Shown here in pieces: positions 32,440 through 43,150 of a stretch of 64,000 nucleotides of DNA. The position numbers and the translations under genes were made by a program. Each line of letters opens with the position of its first letter. The stretch's first letter is position 1. The DNA is from Amorphophallus konjac. Taxonomy: Eukaryota; Streptophyta; Magnoliopsida; Alismatales; Araceae. Under the pieces are notes generated by a model, which did no database searches, was not told the DNA's origin, and was given only the letters and a program-made list of their open reading frames with translations. The stretch spans positions 312,418,855 to 312,482,854 of the forward strand of contig CM040120.1 in the NCBI GenBank assembly GCA_022559845.1. Direction: 5' to 3'.

Positions 32440-33615
32440 ATGCATTGCAGTGTCTAGACTTCGCTGTATAGACTTGTGAAGGCGAAGCAATGTATAGACT
32501 TAGTGAAACTAAAGCAACGTATATACTTCACATAAGCAGAACTATGGCATTGTATAGACTTCACGTTGTGAAGCAATGTATGTACTTAGCTGAAGACTCC
32601 CAGTCGATGTATAGACTTGGAGATCATTCAACTGCCAAAGTGTAAACTTCACAATGTATAGACTTAACATGTGCAACGTCAGTAAAAACCCAATGTATGG
32701 ACTTCGAAGTGCAACGTAGGTAAAAGGCTGCCAGTGTATAGACTTTGAAAAAGTCATGGGACATTCTCTAAGACGATGAAGTCTGTATAGACTTTACAGT
32801 GAATGGATGCTCAGTGAGACGCAAGTTGAGACGATGCAGTGTACGGACTTTGGTTGAGCACAGTCCAATGTATAGACTTAGAAGACTGATGCATGAGACT
32901 CCAATGAATAGACTTTGCATAAGACGCTGCATGAGACGCTGAACGTCCAAGACTGTATAGACTTGCGTGACTATAGCAATGTATAGACTTACTATATGCA
33001 TGAGACGCAAGTTGAGACGGTCCAGTGTACAGACTTAGCCGTTACAGACTTAGTCCAATTGAGACGCTGGGAAAGACGGTCCACTGTATAGACTTGCGAT
33101 GCCTTCGACACATGCATGAACAGTAATGTATATACTTGCATGAGACGGTCAATGAGACGCTCAATGTACACACTTAAAGTCCAGTGTATAGACATTGCCT
33201 TAGACTCTAAATGAGACGGACGTTGTGCAGACTTTAGCCAATGTACAGACTTGATGATGAAACAGTCTGATGTACATACTTAGCCTAACCCACTGTATGG
33301 ACTTTCATGAGACGCTCAATGAGACGCTCATTGAGACGGACGTTGTGCAGACTTTAGCCAATGCAATGTATAGACTTAATGTGATGCACAAAGACACAGT
33401 CCAGTGTACAGACTTCATGAACAATAGAATGTGCAGACACAAAGAGAATGCACTGAAGTCTGTATAGACTTTAACAATGAATGCATGAGTCACAAGTCCG
33501 ATAGACTTAACCTGTATAGGCTTAGCATGAAGCACACATGCGATGTACAGACTTCAAGTCATGCAATGCAATGTACACACTTCAGCTAAGCAAGCTTCAG
33601 TGAATGTATGGACTT
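32440..33615. repeat. Dispersed TGTATAGACTT array in U3 of element IV (3' LTR)
   Basis: About 37 exact or near copies of TGTAYAGACTT occur in 1.17 kb, in one orientation, with irregular 13-58-bp intervals. In the middle (32810-33360) they alternate with some 15 or more GAGACG words. The second LTR carries the same array at 39558-40735. Confidence 0.9.
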
Positions 33616-33861
33616 TATGAACGATGCAAACAGGGAGATGCAATGTATGCTGAGACACATTTATACAATCTCTTCAAACAGAATAATGCCTTCAAAACAT
33701 CATTTCAGCACCATTCATGTTGCTATCATATGTAGAATGCTCAAGGATAAGGATGCACAGAAATGCACTTACTTTGTTGCAATCATCAAAACAAAACTAG
33801 CATTGCTATCATCAAATCATCAGTATTAAATAGCACATGCTTGTGCCTAAGGGGCACAACA

Positions 33862-35501
33862 TGCTCCCCCTTTTTGATGATGGCAATAAAAAGTGACAAT
33901 GAGTCACACATAATTTTCTCCCCCTTTGACATAATCAAAAAGAGAAAAATAGTAAAACATAAGTGCACAGTGCATTATGCATGCAAATTTCTCTAGAGCA
34001 GTAAACTCCCCCTGAAGATATGACTCCCCCTGAACTGGTTCTCCCCCTTAATAATTGCTCCCCCTTTGAGAAGGAATATGAACAGATAAGTAAAGGTAGA
34101 GAAGGTAGGAGGGTCACTAGACAACAGCTGAATCATTGGTTCAGAAAATAAGCCTGATTATAAACAACAGTTAAAGTATAAGAATCAGCAACATACAATT
34201 TTGACAAAAATTTCAGGTTTAACAGTGATAAATCTAGAGTAAAACACCTGACCCTTGAAAAAGAGTTTATATACTTCATTTATAGCAATGAATCTAGGGC
34301 ACATGGTGTTAATAGATAAGTCAGAAATAATACCCTTTTGTGATTAAACAAGGAAATTCAAGAAAGGCAACTTGAATATGTATTGAGAAAAACAATTTTC
34401 ACTCATTGACTTTTGATTTCAAAGGGTTACAGCGGTTTGATTTTCATTTTAGAATTTTCAGAAACTGAGCTAAGTGAATAGACCAGTGGCATTTATGCTT
34501 TTGACATTAGGTGTACACCTTGATTAGAGGCAGGTACCCCCAGTTACTAGGCATAAACTACTAGATCTATTTCAGATCAAGACCTATAAGGAACAGTTTT
34601 CCCTTTGACATTAAGGGCACACCTTGATCAGAGGCCAGTACCCCCAGTTACTTGGTGAAAACTCCCCCTATAGATATGACCCTATGAACAGAGGTAGTCT
34701 GAAGCACTTCATGACTTGTGAGTTCTCTTGCTTCATTTGAGGAGATCACAGTTTCTCAGTGCAATCACCCATTGCTCTGTCACTATGTTCAGCTCTTTGC
34801 ATTTATGATCTTATTTATTGCTGCCCTTATTTCTTTTAGAGTGATTTTTCAAAAAATAGTACACACTCTTATTCACCTTTTCTAGATATTTCCAGATTAA
34901 CACATTCATGTATAAAAAAAACTTTTTCCATTCTTACCATAAGACAAAGATTAAGAGCTATAAAAGTTTTCTTTTTATCTCAAATTCTGAAGGCAGACAC
35001 ATAACTCTTCAATTTATAAAGGTTAAACCTTTAGTTCCTTTCAATTGCAAGAGTGATTCTTATAAAAGAACAATTGTAATAACTGTAACTCAATTCACTA
35101 AACCATGAGCAGTACTATTGTTCAGTGAAGGTTAGGGAAATGATAGCAATTGATAAGCAGTGATAGCAATAGGCATGGAGTTCAATGGCATCTGATGTCA
35201 AAGAATATGATAGAGTTGAATGGGGACCATGAGAAGTGAAAGGAATTCAATGTAATAATCAGAACTCTCAGCTCCCCCTGACATCATGATGCAAAAACAT
35301 GCTATGCAATGATCATTTCTTTTCAGATTTTTAACTTTAATGATATGCATCACAGTGTTCTACATGAAGACTATGCAACAATGATGCACAAGGCAAGTGT
35401 GCAATCAATTCAAGTTTATGCGCCCAAGTCGTGAACATTTTTATCATTTTTCAGATTTTTCAAAAAAATGATGCAGTACACTGATCTACATGAAGACAGG
35501 A
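33862..35501 (-). other. Non-coding 3' region of element IV with many purine tracts
   Basis: GGGGGAG tracts (minus strand) lie near 33865, 33923, 34007, 34024, 34042, 34059, 34670 and 35275. The first adjoins the 3' LTR and is the likely plus-strand primer. A 50-bp segment is repeated at 34501-34550 and 34605-34654 (GTACCCCCAGTTACT core). No coding signal is seen. Confidence 0.7.
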
Positions 35502-35610
35502 CCCATGGTACTAGGCGGAGGACCTGGTCTCAAGGACCATCTCACACATAGTAAGAACCTCCAGGCAGATTTCCCTGCCTTTTAGTAGCTTACCATTTGA
35601 TGTACCAGGG
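35502..35610 (-). ncRNA. Recurrent structured RNA segment, copy E
   Basis: Minus strand: CCCUGGUAC pairs with GUACCAUGGG over nine positions with one mismatch. The innermost pair is C-G where other copies have U-G. AUCAAAUGGUAAG and UCCUCCGCCUA flank it inside. Inner hairpins are AGGCAG-GGAAAU-CUGCCU, UCUUAC-UAUGU-GUGAGA, and UGGUC...GACCA. It lies about 510 nt after the gag stop. Confidence 0.75.
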
Positions 35611-36121
35611 TTATGCAAGACAATGCAACATAAAGCAGTCCTACATGTATTGAACAACTTCATTGACAGTCATGCAAATGATGTATGCAGACATAAGACA
35701 CATGCATTGACTGTGTGTACTAACTGACCCATTCAAACTCAGTCCAAATATGCAATCAAGCATACAATGCATTGACACAAAGACTATATAATGCATCGAC
35801 TATATATATTGAAGAACCATTCAGCCTCAGTGCAAGATGCAGTGCATTTAGCATTTCATTCATTCAGTGCAAACAACAGCATGAGAAGAGCATCAAATAT
35901 ATTCAGAAATGAGTTCAATAGCTGAGTCGGGAATATAGACTGATCAGCTAAACAAGAAGAGATCATCAAACATCAAACAGACAAATCAGCATTTTCAGAT
36001 GATGAAATTTAAAACAAAGTTCAGAACTGACCTGAAATGGTGCAGTCATGGGGTTTTCATTCTTGAGTGCCTTGGTTAACCCCTTTCATTTCTCCCACCA
36101 AGGCACACCTGCAAGATAAAA

Positions 36122-38149
36122 TCAAGTTGATCCTGCAGGAACCCAAGAAGTCTTGGGTCCTGAATTAACCCTCACAGGTGTTCTGAATGGTCTCTTAACA
36201 GAATTATCATCATAGCCCATCAGCTTATGGCTGGACAGGAAATAACCAAATCGACCAGACTTACCATGATAACGAACAGAATTTAAGTTCCTTTTATGCA
36301 CCTTATTGTAAGCATTAAATTCATGTGCATGAACATTAAAACTTCTGTTATGTGCATGGGCATTTTGTTTTCTGAACCCTGCCACCCAGCACTCAGAGGC
36401 TTTGTGGCCAGGATTTTCACAATTAAAGCATGAAGCCACAGAATTGGCAGAAGCATGATGCCCATGTGGATGAGCATGAGTATTTCTTTTATTAACATGA
36501 AAATTTTTCTTTCCATAATCAGCCAACCAACAGTTGGCAGCTATGTGGCCAAGCTTACCACATTCGAAACATGCAGAGTTTTTCTTTTTATTAATTGAGT
36601 TATTTCTAACAGAATCATAGAAAGTAGGGAATTTTACAAATTTAGAATTCAATCTATTTCCCTGAGCATGCCAGCAATTTTCAACCATGTGGCCCAATTT
36701 GCCACAATGAAAACATTGAATGTTCTTTTTATGAGATGCATGATTCTTAACATGGAACAGTTTATCATGCATTTTTCTAGCAGAAAGGTCATCATATTTC
36801 ATTAATCTACATTCATGCATGATATGACCTTCTTTGTGACAGTAAAAACATTTTATTCTTCTCTTTTGATCATGAGAATGTTTCTTCATTTTAGAATTCC
36901 TAGCATGAATTCTATTAGATTTCAAATCATCATTTCTCATGACAAAACAATCAGCAATTTCATGACCAAACTTACCACAGTAAAAGCATTTTACATTCTT
37001 GACAGTAGATTTGTTGGCCTGAAATTTTTCAGCATTCAAGTTCTTAATCTGACTTGTTTTCTTTTTCTAAATTTTCTTTTATTTTTCCATTTTTTGCTTT
37101 TCTCTCTGATTAGAAGGCATGTTTGAAGAAGAAGCTGAATTGCTAGCTAAACCAGAGCTACGAACAAAAGTGGTGTACAGCTGGTTCTTCTTAGCTTGCT
37201 TAATTTCAGAAATGTTATCAATCTCCTCACATTGATCACTTACTTCATCTTCCGAAGATATTTTCATCTTGCCTTTATCCTTAGCAACCTTAGATGAAGT
37301 ACTATTCAGCTCAGTAATTTTACTTTCCAAGGAGATTATAAGATTTTCTGAATCAACTTTCTCCTTCTCATAACCAGCCAGTTTTTCTTTTAACAACATA
37401 ATTTCATTTTCCAAATCAGCAGTGTGTATTAAAAAACTAGCAATTTCTTCGTCACTGCAATTGATACACTCTTTCAATACTGATTTCTCCTTTTCAATTG
37501 TCATCCATCTTTTAGAGAAAATAGTGTTAAGAACCATTAGCTTTTTATTTTGTTCCTTCTGATGAGCATTTTCTTCAACCAGCTTTTCTTTACTTTCTTC
37601 AGCTTCAGTTTTCTTTTCTAGCAATGATTCATTTTCAGATTTCAAATTATTCACTTCTTTTCTCAATTTTTTATTTTCAGATTTTAATTTTTTGGACACT
37701 TTAAAAAGATCTTCATACATCACTATCAATTCATCAAAAGAAACTCCATCTGATCCGGAGCTTACCTGAGATGAGGTTTCCTCATCATCACTTCCCCGGT
37801 TGGCCATTAAGCATATTGACTTTTCTCCTTCTTTATCATTGTCCGCGATGTTCCCTTTGAGTTTTGAGAATTCTGGACAGTCAGCCTTCATGTGGCCAGC
37901 CTTCCTGCATTTGTAGCAAACGTTAGAGTCAATAATCTTGGCAGGGTTAGATCTGTACCTTATTTGCTTTCTGCCATCACCAAGCTTTCCTTCTCTTTTT
38001 CTTAGGAATTTCCTGAAATCACTGATCATGATTGTAATGTGGTCTCCATTAATTTCAGACCCCGAGAAGCTACTTTTCTCGCTTAATGATCCACTTTGAC
38101 TGGATCTGTTTGCTTTGATGGAACCAGCCTTCAGCACGATTGGTTCCAT
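36122..38149 (-). pseudogene. Gag-like ORF of element IV with six zinc knuckles
   Basis: ATG lies at 38149. One frame runs 676 codons to 36122, broken only by TAA (37081-37079) and TAG (37069-37067). The N-terminal capsid-like (UBN2) part is absent. The order is a basic start, knuckle 1 CYKCRKAGHMKADC (about residue 80), an acidic SSG-rich linker, a coiled coil of about 180 residues, then after the two stops five more C-X2-C-X4-H-X4-C knuckles (CFYCGKFGHEIADC, CFYCHKEGHIMHEC, CFHCGKLGHMVENC, CFECGKLGHIAANC, CFNCENPGHKASEC) in a His/Asn-rich region, ending WVPAGST. Six intact knuckles suggest strong selection for nucleic-acid binding until recently. An RNA-packaging role is inferred. Confidence 0.82.
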
Positions 38150-38408
38150 TACAAATAATCTGAAAGCTCAGAAAATTACAGCACCTAGACCAAATGAACA
38201 AGACAAGGCACTAAGTCGGTGAAACTAAACAACGAACACTGAAAACACACTATGGAATGCACCAAACAGAAATGCAGTAAACCAGATGATCAACGTAAAG
38301 CACTAAAACAGTAAATCAAAAAATGATTCCAAAAGACCCACTCTGAAATGCACCAATAATTAGCAGGATCCTCTGCAGATTGTTAGATCTGTTCAGTCAG
38401 AGACCCGC

Positions 38409-38418
38409 TCTGATACCA
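38409..38418 (-). promoter_or_regulatory. Primer-binding site of element IV
   Basis: The minus strand reads TGGTATCAGAGCGGG, starting two bases after the 5' LTR end. It is of initiator-Met tRNA type. Confidence 0.88.
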
Positions 38419-38420
38419 AT

Positions 38421-40979
38421 TGTTGGGTTCAGTGCTATGTATTCAGAGGGGGGGTGAATGAATACCCTTTAAAAATTATTCGCTCAAATAGAAATTCTTA
38501 TGCTCAGAACAGCGGAATAACAGCACTAAGACTAACTAAGAAAAACTAGTTCAGTCATCTGTGAACCTATAGGCAGAGTACTCCTAAGCAGACATCTAAT
38601 GAGCGTAGCAATTAGACAATTCAAACAACACACAATACCAGTGTCAAACAGATAGCATGCGCAGCTAATCAACTCTGTTGAACTGGAAGCAAACACATGA
38701 AGCGCCCCTATGCAAGCATCTAGCGGAAGCAATAAAACAGATGAAGAATTCAAACCACTACACATAGGTTTTTAGGTGGTTCGGTCTAGCAGACCAACAT
38801 CCACCCCACACTCAAACCAGAGTGTGGATTCCGCTGACTCACAGCTTGAACAGCTGGGCATCACAGCTTGCCATACAACCGCTGGGCAACACAGCTTGCC
38901 GTCCGAGGAATCCTCCTCGCCCGCTGAGCAACACAGCTTGATGTCCAGTGGAATCCACCACTGCAACAGCTGACTAACAGCTTGAAGAAAGGCTAAAATG
39001 GAAAATAAAAACAAGAACCAAACAGCACCGGAAAGCTGTAAACAGAGAAGCACAAAATGTGGCTCTTAAAGAGCTGACTGGAGTGGATCTGATCCAACTT
39101 CCAGTGGGAATGATCTTCTCTGCTTTTTTCTTCTCTCTCTCTTTCTTCTTCTTCTCTTCACACTCTGCTCTCTCGATCTATCACTCAATCTCTCTTTCTT
39201 TCTCTTTCTCTTCTTCTCTTTCTCTCTTCTTCTCCTTCTCTTTTCTTCTCTTCCTTTTTCTTCTCTGGATCGAAGACCTCTCTGCACTCTACTTTTTCTT
39301 CACAGCTTCTGCTCTATCAATTTCGATCAGTCTTCTTCTGTGGAAGAAGGCTCGTACATATAGCGGTAGCAGCAGCAGCAGCCAGGGCGCGTGTGGCTTC
39401 CACAGTTCCCGCCCTAAGAATTCGGACCACGTGGTAGCATCCAGCAGGCTGTCAGTACACGTGTCCTCATCTGGGCACTCTCCTTATCCTCGATTCACGT
39501 GCCCTTCATTTAGCCTCACAAGCAGAGCACCTGTCAGAAAGAGTATCGGATTAAGTATATGCATTGCAGTGTATAGACTTCGCTGTATAGACTTGTGAAG
39601 GCGAAGCAATGTATAGACTTAGTGAAACTAAAGCAACGTATATATTTCACATAAGCAGAACTATGGTATTGTATAGACTTCATGTTGTGAAGAAATGTAT
39701 GTACTTAGCTGAAGACTCCCAGTCGATGTATAGACTTGGAGATCATTCAACTGCCAAAGTGTAAACTTCACAATGTATAGACTTAACATGTGCAACGTCG
39801 GTAAAAACCCAATGTATGGACTTCGAAGTGCAACGTAGGTAAAAGGCTGCCAGTGTACAGACTTTGACAAAGTCATGAGACGTTCTCTAAGACGATGAAG
39901 TCTGTATAGACTTTACAGTGAATGGATGCTCAGTGAGACGCAAGTTGAGACGATGCAGTGTACGGACTTTGGTTGAGCACAGTCCAATGTATAGACTTAG
40001 AAGACTGATGCATGACACTCCAATGAATAGACTTTGCATAAGACGCTGCATGAGACGCTGAACGTCCAAGACTGTATAGACTTGCGTGACTATAGCAATG
40101 TATAGACTTACTATATGCATGAGACGCAAGTTGAGACGGTCCAGTGTACAGACTTAGCCATTACAGACTTAGTCCAATTGAGACGCAGGGAAAGACGGTC
40201 CACTGTATAGACTTGCGATGCCTTCGACACATGCATGAACAGTAATGTATATACTTGCATGAGACGGTCAATGAGACGCTCAATGTACACACTTAAAGTC
40301 CAGTGTATAGACATTGCCTTAGACTCTAAATGAGACGGACGTTGTGCAGACTTTAGCCAATGTACAGACTTGATGATGAAACAGTCTGATGTACATACTT
40401 AGCCTAACCCACTGTATGGACTTTCATGAGACGCTCAATGAGACGCTCATTGAGACGGACGTTGTGCAGACTTTAGCCAATGCAATGTATAGACTTAATG
40501 TGATGCACAAAGACATAGTCCAGTGTACAGACTTCATGAACAATAGAATGTGCAGACACAAAGAGAATGCACTGAAGTCTGTATAGACTTTAACAATGAA
40601 TGCATGAGTCACAAGTCCGACAGACTTAACCTGTATAGGCTTAGCAGGAAGCACACATGCGATGTACAGACTTCAAGTCATGCATGCAATGTACACACTT
40701 CAGCTAAGCAAGCTTCAATGAATGTATGGACTTTATGAACGATGCAAACAGGGAGATGCAATGTACGCTGAGACACATTTATATGATCTCTTCAAACAGA
40801 ATAATGCATTCAAAACATCATTTCAGCACCATTCATGTTGCTATCATATGCAGAATGCTCAAGGATAAGGATGCACAGAAATGCACTTACTTTGTTGCAA
40901 TCATCAAAACAAAACTAGCATTGCTATCATCAAATCATCAATATTAAATAGCACATGCTTGTGACTAAGGGGCACAACA
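38421..40979 (-). repeat. 5' LTR of element IV
   Basis: It is co-linear with 31303-33861 over 2,559 bp with few differences. It carries the C-loop hairpin (38439-38465), the GGGUGG hairpin (38768-38805), the G-box/TATA region and the TGTATAGACTT array (39558-40735). Confidence 0.93.
39558..40735. repeat. Dispersed TGTATAGACTT array in U3 of element IV (5' LTR)
   Basis: This is a near-identical copy of the array at 32440-33615, including the interleaved GAGACG words. Confidence 0.9.
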
Positions 40980-41305
40980 GACCAATGTATATACTTCAAT
41001 GCAAATGCCAAGACCATGTACAGACTTGAAAGCTTCGAAGCACACGATGTATAGACTTCACTTCGTGCATGCTATAGGAATGTATAGACTTTGGAAAGCT
41101 TGAAGGCGATGTACAAAATAGTGTGTAGACTTGTGTTCTGAACATAGGCAAAGGAAAGGAATGTATAGACTTGCTCAGTTCAGAACGTAGGTAAAGATGG
41201 GAAGGAATGTATAGACTTTAGATGAGTGAAACACACTGACTGTACAGACTTCACCGATGACTCATGCAAGCTACAGGATGTAGACACGCCATTCCTAACG
41301 TCTCT
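40980..41305 (-). repeat. LTR of element V, right part
   Basis: After GACCA the TGTATAGACTT array of element V resumes (about ten copies, for example near 41020, 41050, 41080, 41160 and 41205) and ends near 41285. The LTR end expected for a member of this family (CACAACA-like) is not reached, so the LTR is probably cut by the Tat element starting at 41306. Confidence 0.7.
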
Positions 41306-41537
41306 TGAGAAAGTCTCATGTTACTATACAACGCCCCGCGACGGCTTACGCGTTTTGAATCACTTGAGTGCTTCCTTTTCTTGAGTCTTCTTCCACCCTT
41401 TTCAGCATCCGGAATCGTCTCGTCACGGCATTCGGACGGCATCAACACTAGTCAGACGCATCAGGAGGTTCCGGAACCAAGAAGGGTGTCTGCCGGGCGG
41501 CCACCAACGCCTGAACTGAGGACCCGGGTGGGTCTTT

Positions 41538-42060
41538 ATGGGGGCGTCCAGGCCCCTGGACGCCCCCATTCTTTTAATTTCTTTTTAATTTATTTTTTGA
41601 AGAACAAAATCAAATAAAAAATAATATATTAATGGAGGCGTCCAGGCCCCTGAACGCCTCCATAAAAATAAATATAAAAAATTAAAATGCCAGCTTTGGC
41701 ATAAAAACAAAACACAAAAATAAAAATAATATATTTATGGAGGCGTCCAGGCCCCTGGACGCCTCCATCAACTCTCTCACGGGCGCCGCCCACCGAACGA
41801 CGGTTTGTCGTGTGTGAAAAAAGCCAAATTATGGAGACGTCCAGCCAGCTGGACGCGCCCATTTCTGAATCACGAGGCGCCGCTCACAAAACCACGTGTT
41901 GTGCCAAACCGCGTGCGGCCGTCGGTGGTGTTCGGTGGACCTGTTGGAGGCGTCCGGGGCCCTAGACGCCTCCACAAAAATATTCTGAAAAAATAAATAA
42001 AAATAGAACAAAATATTAGTTCAGCCCTGATGGAGGTGTCTAGGGTCCGGGACGCCTCCA
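41538..42060 (+). promoter_or_regulatory. Six 30-bp palindromes upstream of TATA in Tat LTR
   Basis: Imperfect palindromes of TGGAGGCGTCCAGG joined to its reverse complement by CC occur at about 41538-41567, 41633-41662, 41738-41767, 41832-41861, 41945-41974 and 42031-42060. The last ends 13 bp before TATAAATAG (42074-42082). Matching sets occur in units 2 and 3. Confidence 0.85.
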
Positions 42061-42073
42061 CCCTCCGGAGCCC

Positions 42074-42082
42074 TATAAATAG
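42074..42082 (+). promoter_or_regulatory. TATA box of Tat LTR unit 1
   Basis: TATAAATAG lies here; the same box is at about 44146 and 46219 in units 2 and 3. It should drive the genomic transcript. Confidence 0.75.
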
Positions 42083-42700
42083 AGGCCCACCCCCACAGTT
42101 CTGGAAGAGCTTCTAAGAGATCCGATAGGCTGTCGGAGCCCAGAGGCTACCGGAGTCATTTTCTAACCCGTGGGGTCTTTTGTAGGTGGAGGTTCTGCCG
42201 GCTTCTCGGGTGCCCACGCTCGCGAGAGGAAGGTCGTCTTCATCCACCACGCTTCCATGTCGTCCCTACGCTGCTGGAGCTCCGCCGGATCTCACCCTCG
42301 GCTCCTCCAATAAGCCTTTTCTTCCCCTTTTTCTTCATAGTTCTTTACATTCATCATACTGCATCCTCTGTCCCCCTACATAAGGGCGCCGTCTCTTGCA
42401 TACTTCTTGCATTCATCATCGCATTTTCCTCCTACTCGAGTCCGAGAGGGGTTTAAAACCACACCAACCAGGTGTGTGTCAGGTCACGATCTCGTTACTT
42501 TTATTGCAAGGAATTGTTACTACACTACCATTTTCTAATTTCGTTCGTTTATTTTCTACTGTTTTGCAAGGGTAACCAAGGAAAGCCCTCTCCGTCGGCC
42601 GGCCGAAGGGGGAGGAAGGAGCAACTCGCCATCTCCCGCTCTTGAGGTAGGCGCGATCACTTTCTTTATTTTGGGGTCTTTTGGCCCCTGGCGATCACAT

Positions 42701-43150
42701 CTTGTTCTCGAGGCCGCGGCGAGTCACTTCCCCAATGGCCGTTTAAATTCCCGTTCTTATACGTTATATTCTTATATATTCATGTTCTCGAGGCCGCGGC
42801 GAGTCACTTCCCCAATGGCCGTTTAAATTCCCGTTCCTATATGTTATATTCTTATCTATTCATGTTCTCGAGGTCGCGGCGAGTCACTTCCCCAATGGCC
42901 GTTTAAATTCCCGTTCTTATATGTTATATTCTTATCTATTCATGTTCTCGAGGTCGCGGCGAGTCACTTCCCCAATGGCCGTTTAAATTCCCTCTCTTTA
43001 TATTCTCTTTATATTATGTTATCTTCTTATCTGCTCATATTCTCCAGGCCGCGGCGAGTCACTTCCCCAATAGCCGTTTCAATTCTTGCTATTTAATTTC
43101 TGCACCATTCCCGTCCCCCCGAGGCCGCGGCGAGTCACTTCCCGCTATGG
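42701..43150 (+). repeat. 80-bp tandem subrepeats in R-U5 of Tat LTR
   Basis: Copies starting with TTGTTCTCGAGG or CATGTTCTCGAGG lie at 42701, 42781, 42861 and 42941 (exact 80-bp period). Two shorter decayed copies follow near 43037 and 43115. The core GAGTCACTTCCCCAATGGCC is highly conserved. The same series occurs at 44773-45220 and 46846-47295. Confidence 0.88.

Larger units (their letters stand above)
31303..33861 (-). repeat. 3' LTR of element IV
   Basis: On the minus strand it begins TGTTGTGCCCCTTAG at 33861 and ends GAACCCAACA at 31303. U3 contains the TGTATAGACTT array (32440-33615); G-boxes and a TATA box follow near 32380-32233. R-U5 holds a plus-strand pyrimidine run (32010-32150), the GGGUGG hairpin (31652-31692) and the C-loop hairpin (31321-31349). 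Confidence 0.93.
31303..40979 (-). mobile_element. Element IV: complete gag-only Sirevirus-type element with target duplication
   Basis: Two LTRs of equal length (2,559 bp; 31303-33861 and 38421-40979) flank 4.56 kb of interior. GACCA occurs directly outside both ends (31298-31302 and 40980-40984). On the minus strand the order is 5' LTR, primer site TGGTATCAGAGC, gag (38149-36122), 2.2 kb of non-coding sequence with structured RNA copy E and eight or more GGGGGAG tracts, and the 3' LTR. No pol remnant is seen. The LTRs are very similar by eye, so this is the youngest clear insertion here. It sits inside the U3 array of element V. Confidence 0.93.

Noticed and set aside
31889..32479. 196-codon Ser/Phe/Leu-rich ORF resembling a membrane protein (also 39059-39598)
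   Set aside because: It is encoded by the plus-strand pyrimidine-rich R-U5 of the element IV LTR, antisense to the element, and has no recognisable domain.
32810..33360. GAGACG words as auxin response elements
   Set aside because: The auxin-response core is TGTCTC/GAGACA. Here the word is GAGACG, and no paired or spaced arrangement typical of ARF sites was clear.
34908..35108. 66-codon ORF in the tail of element IV
   Set aside because: AT-rich, with no motif, no relative in elements I or II, and plus strand against the element.
39066..39287. Arg/Lys/Glu-rich ORF resembling a nuclear protein
   Set aside because: It is the opposite-strand reading of the same pyrimidine run.
30250..41280. TGTATAGACTT arrays as a CRISPR-like repeat-spacer system
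   Set aside because: The repeat is only 11 bp, degenerate and irregularly spaced (13-60 bp), and the array lies in plant LTR U3 regions next to a TATA box. There are no cas genes.
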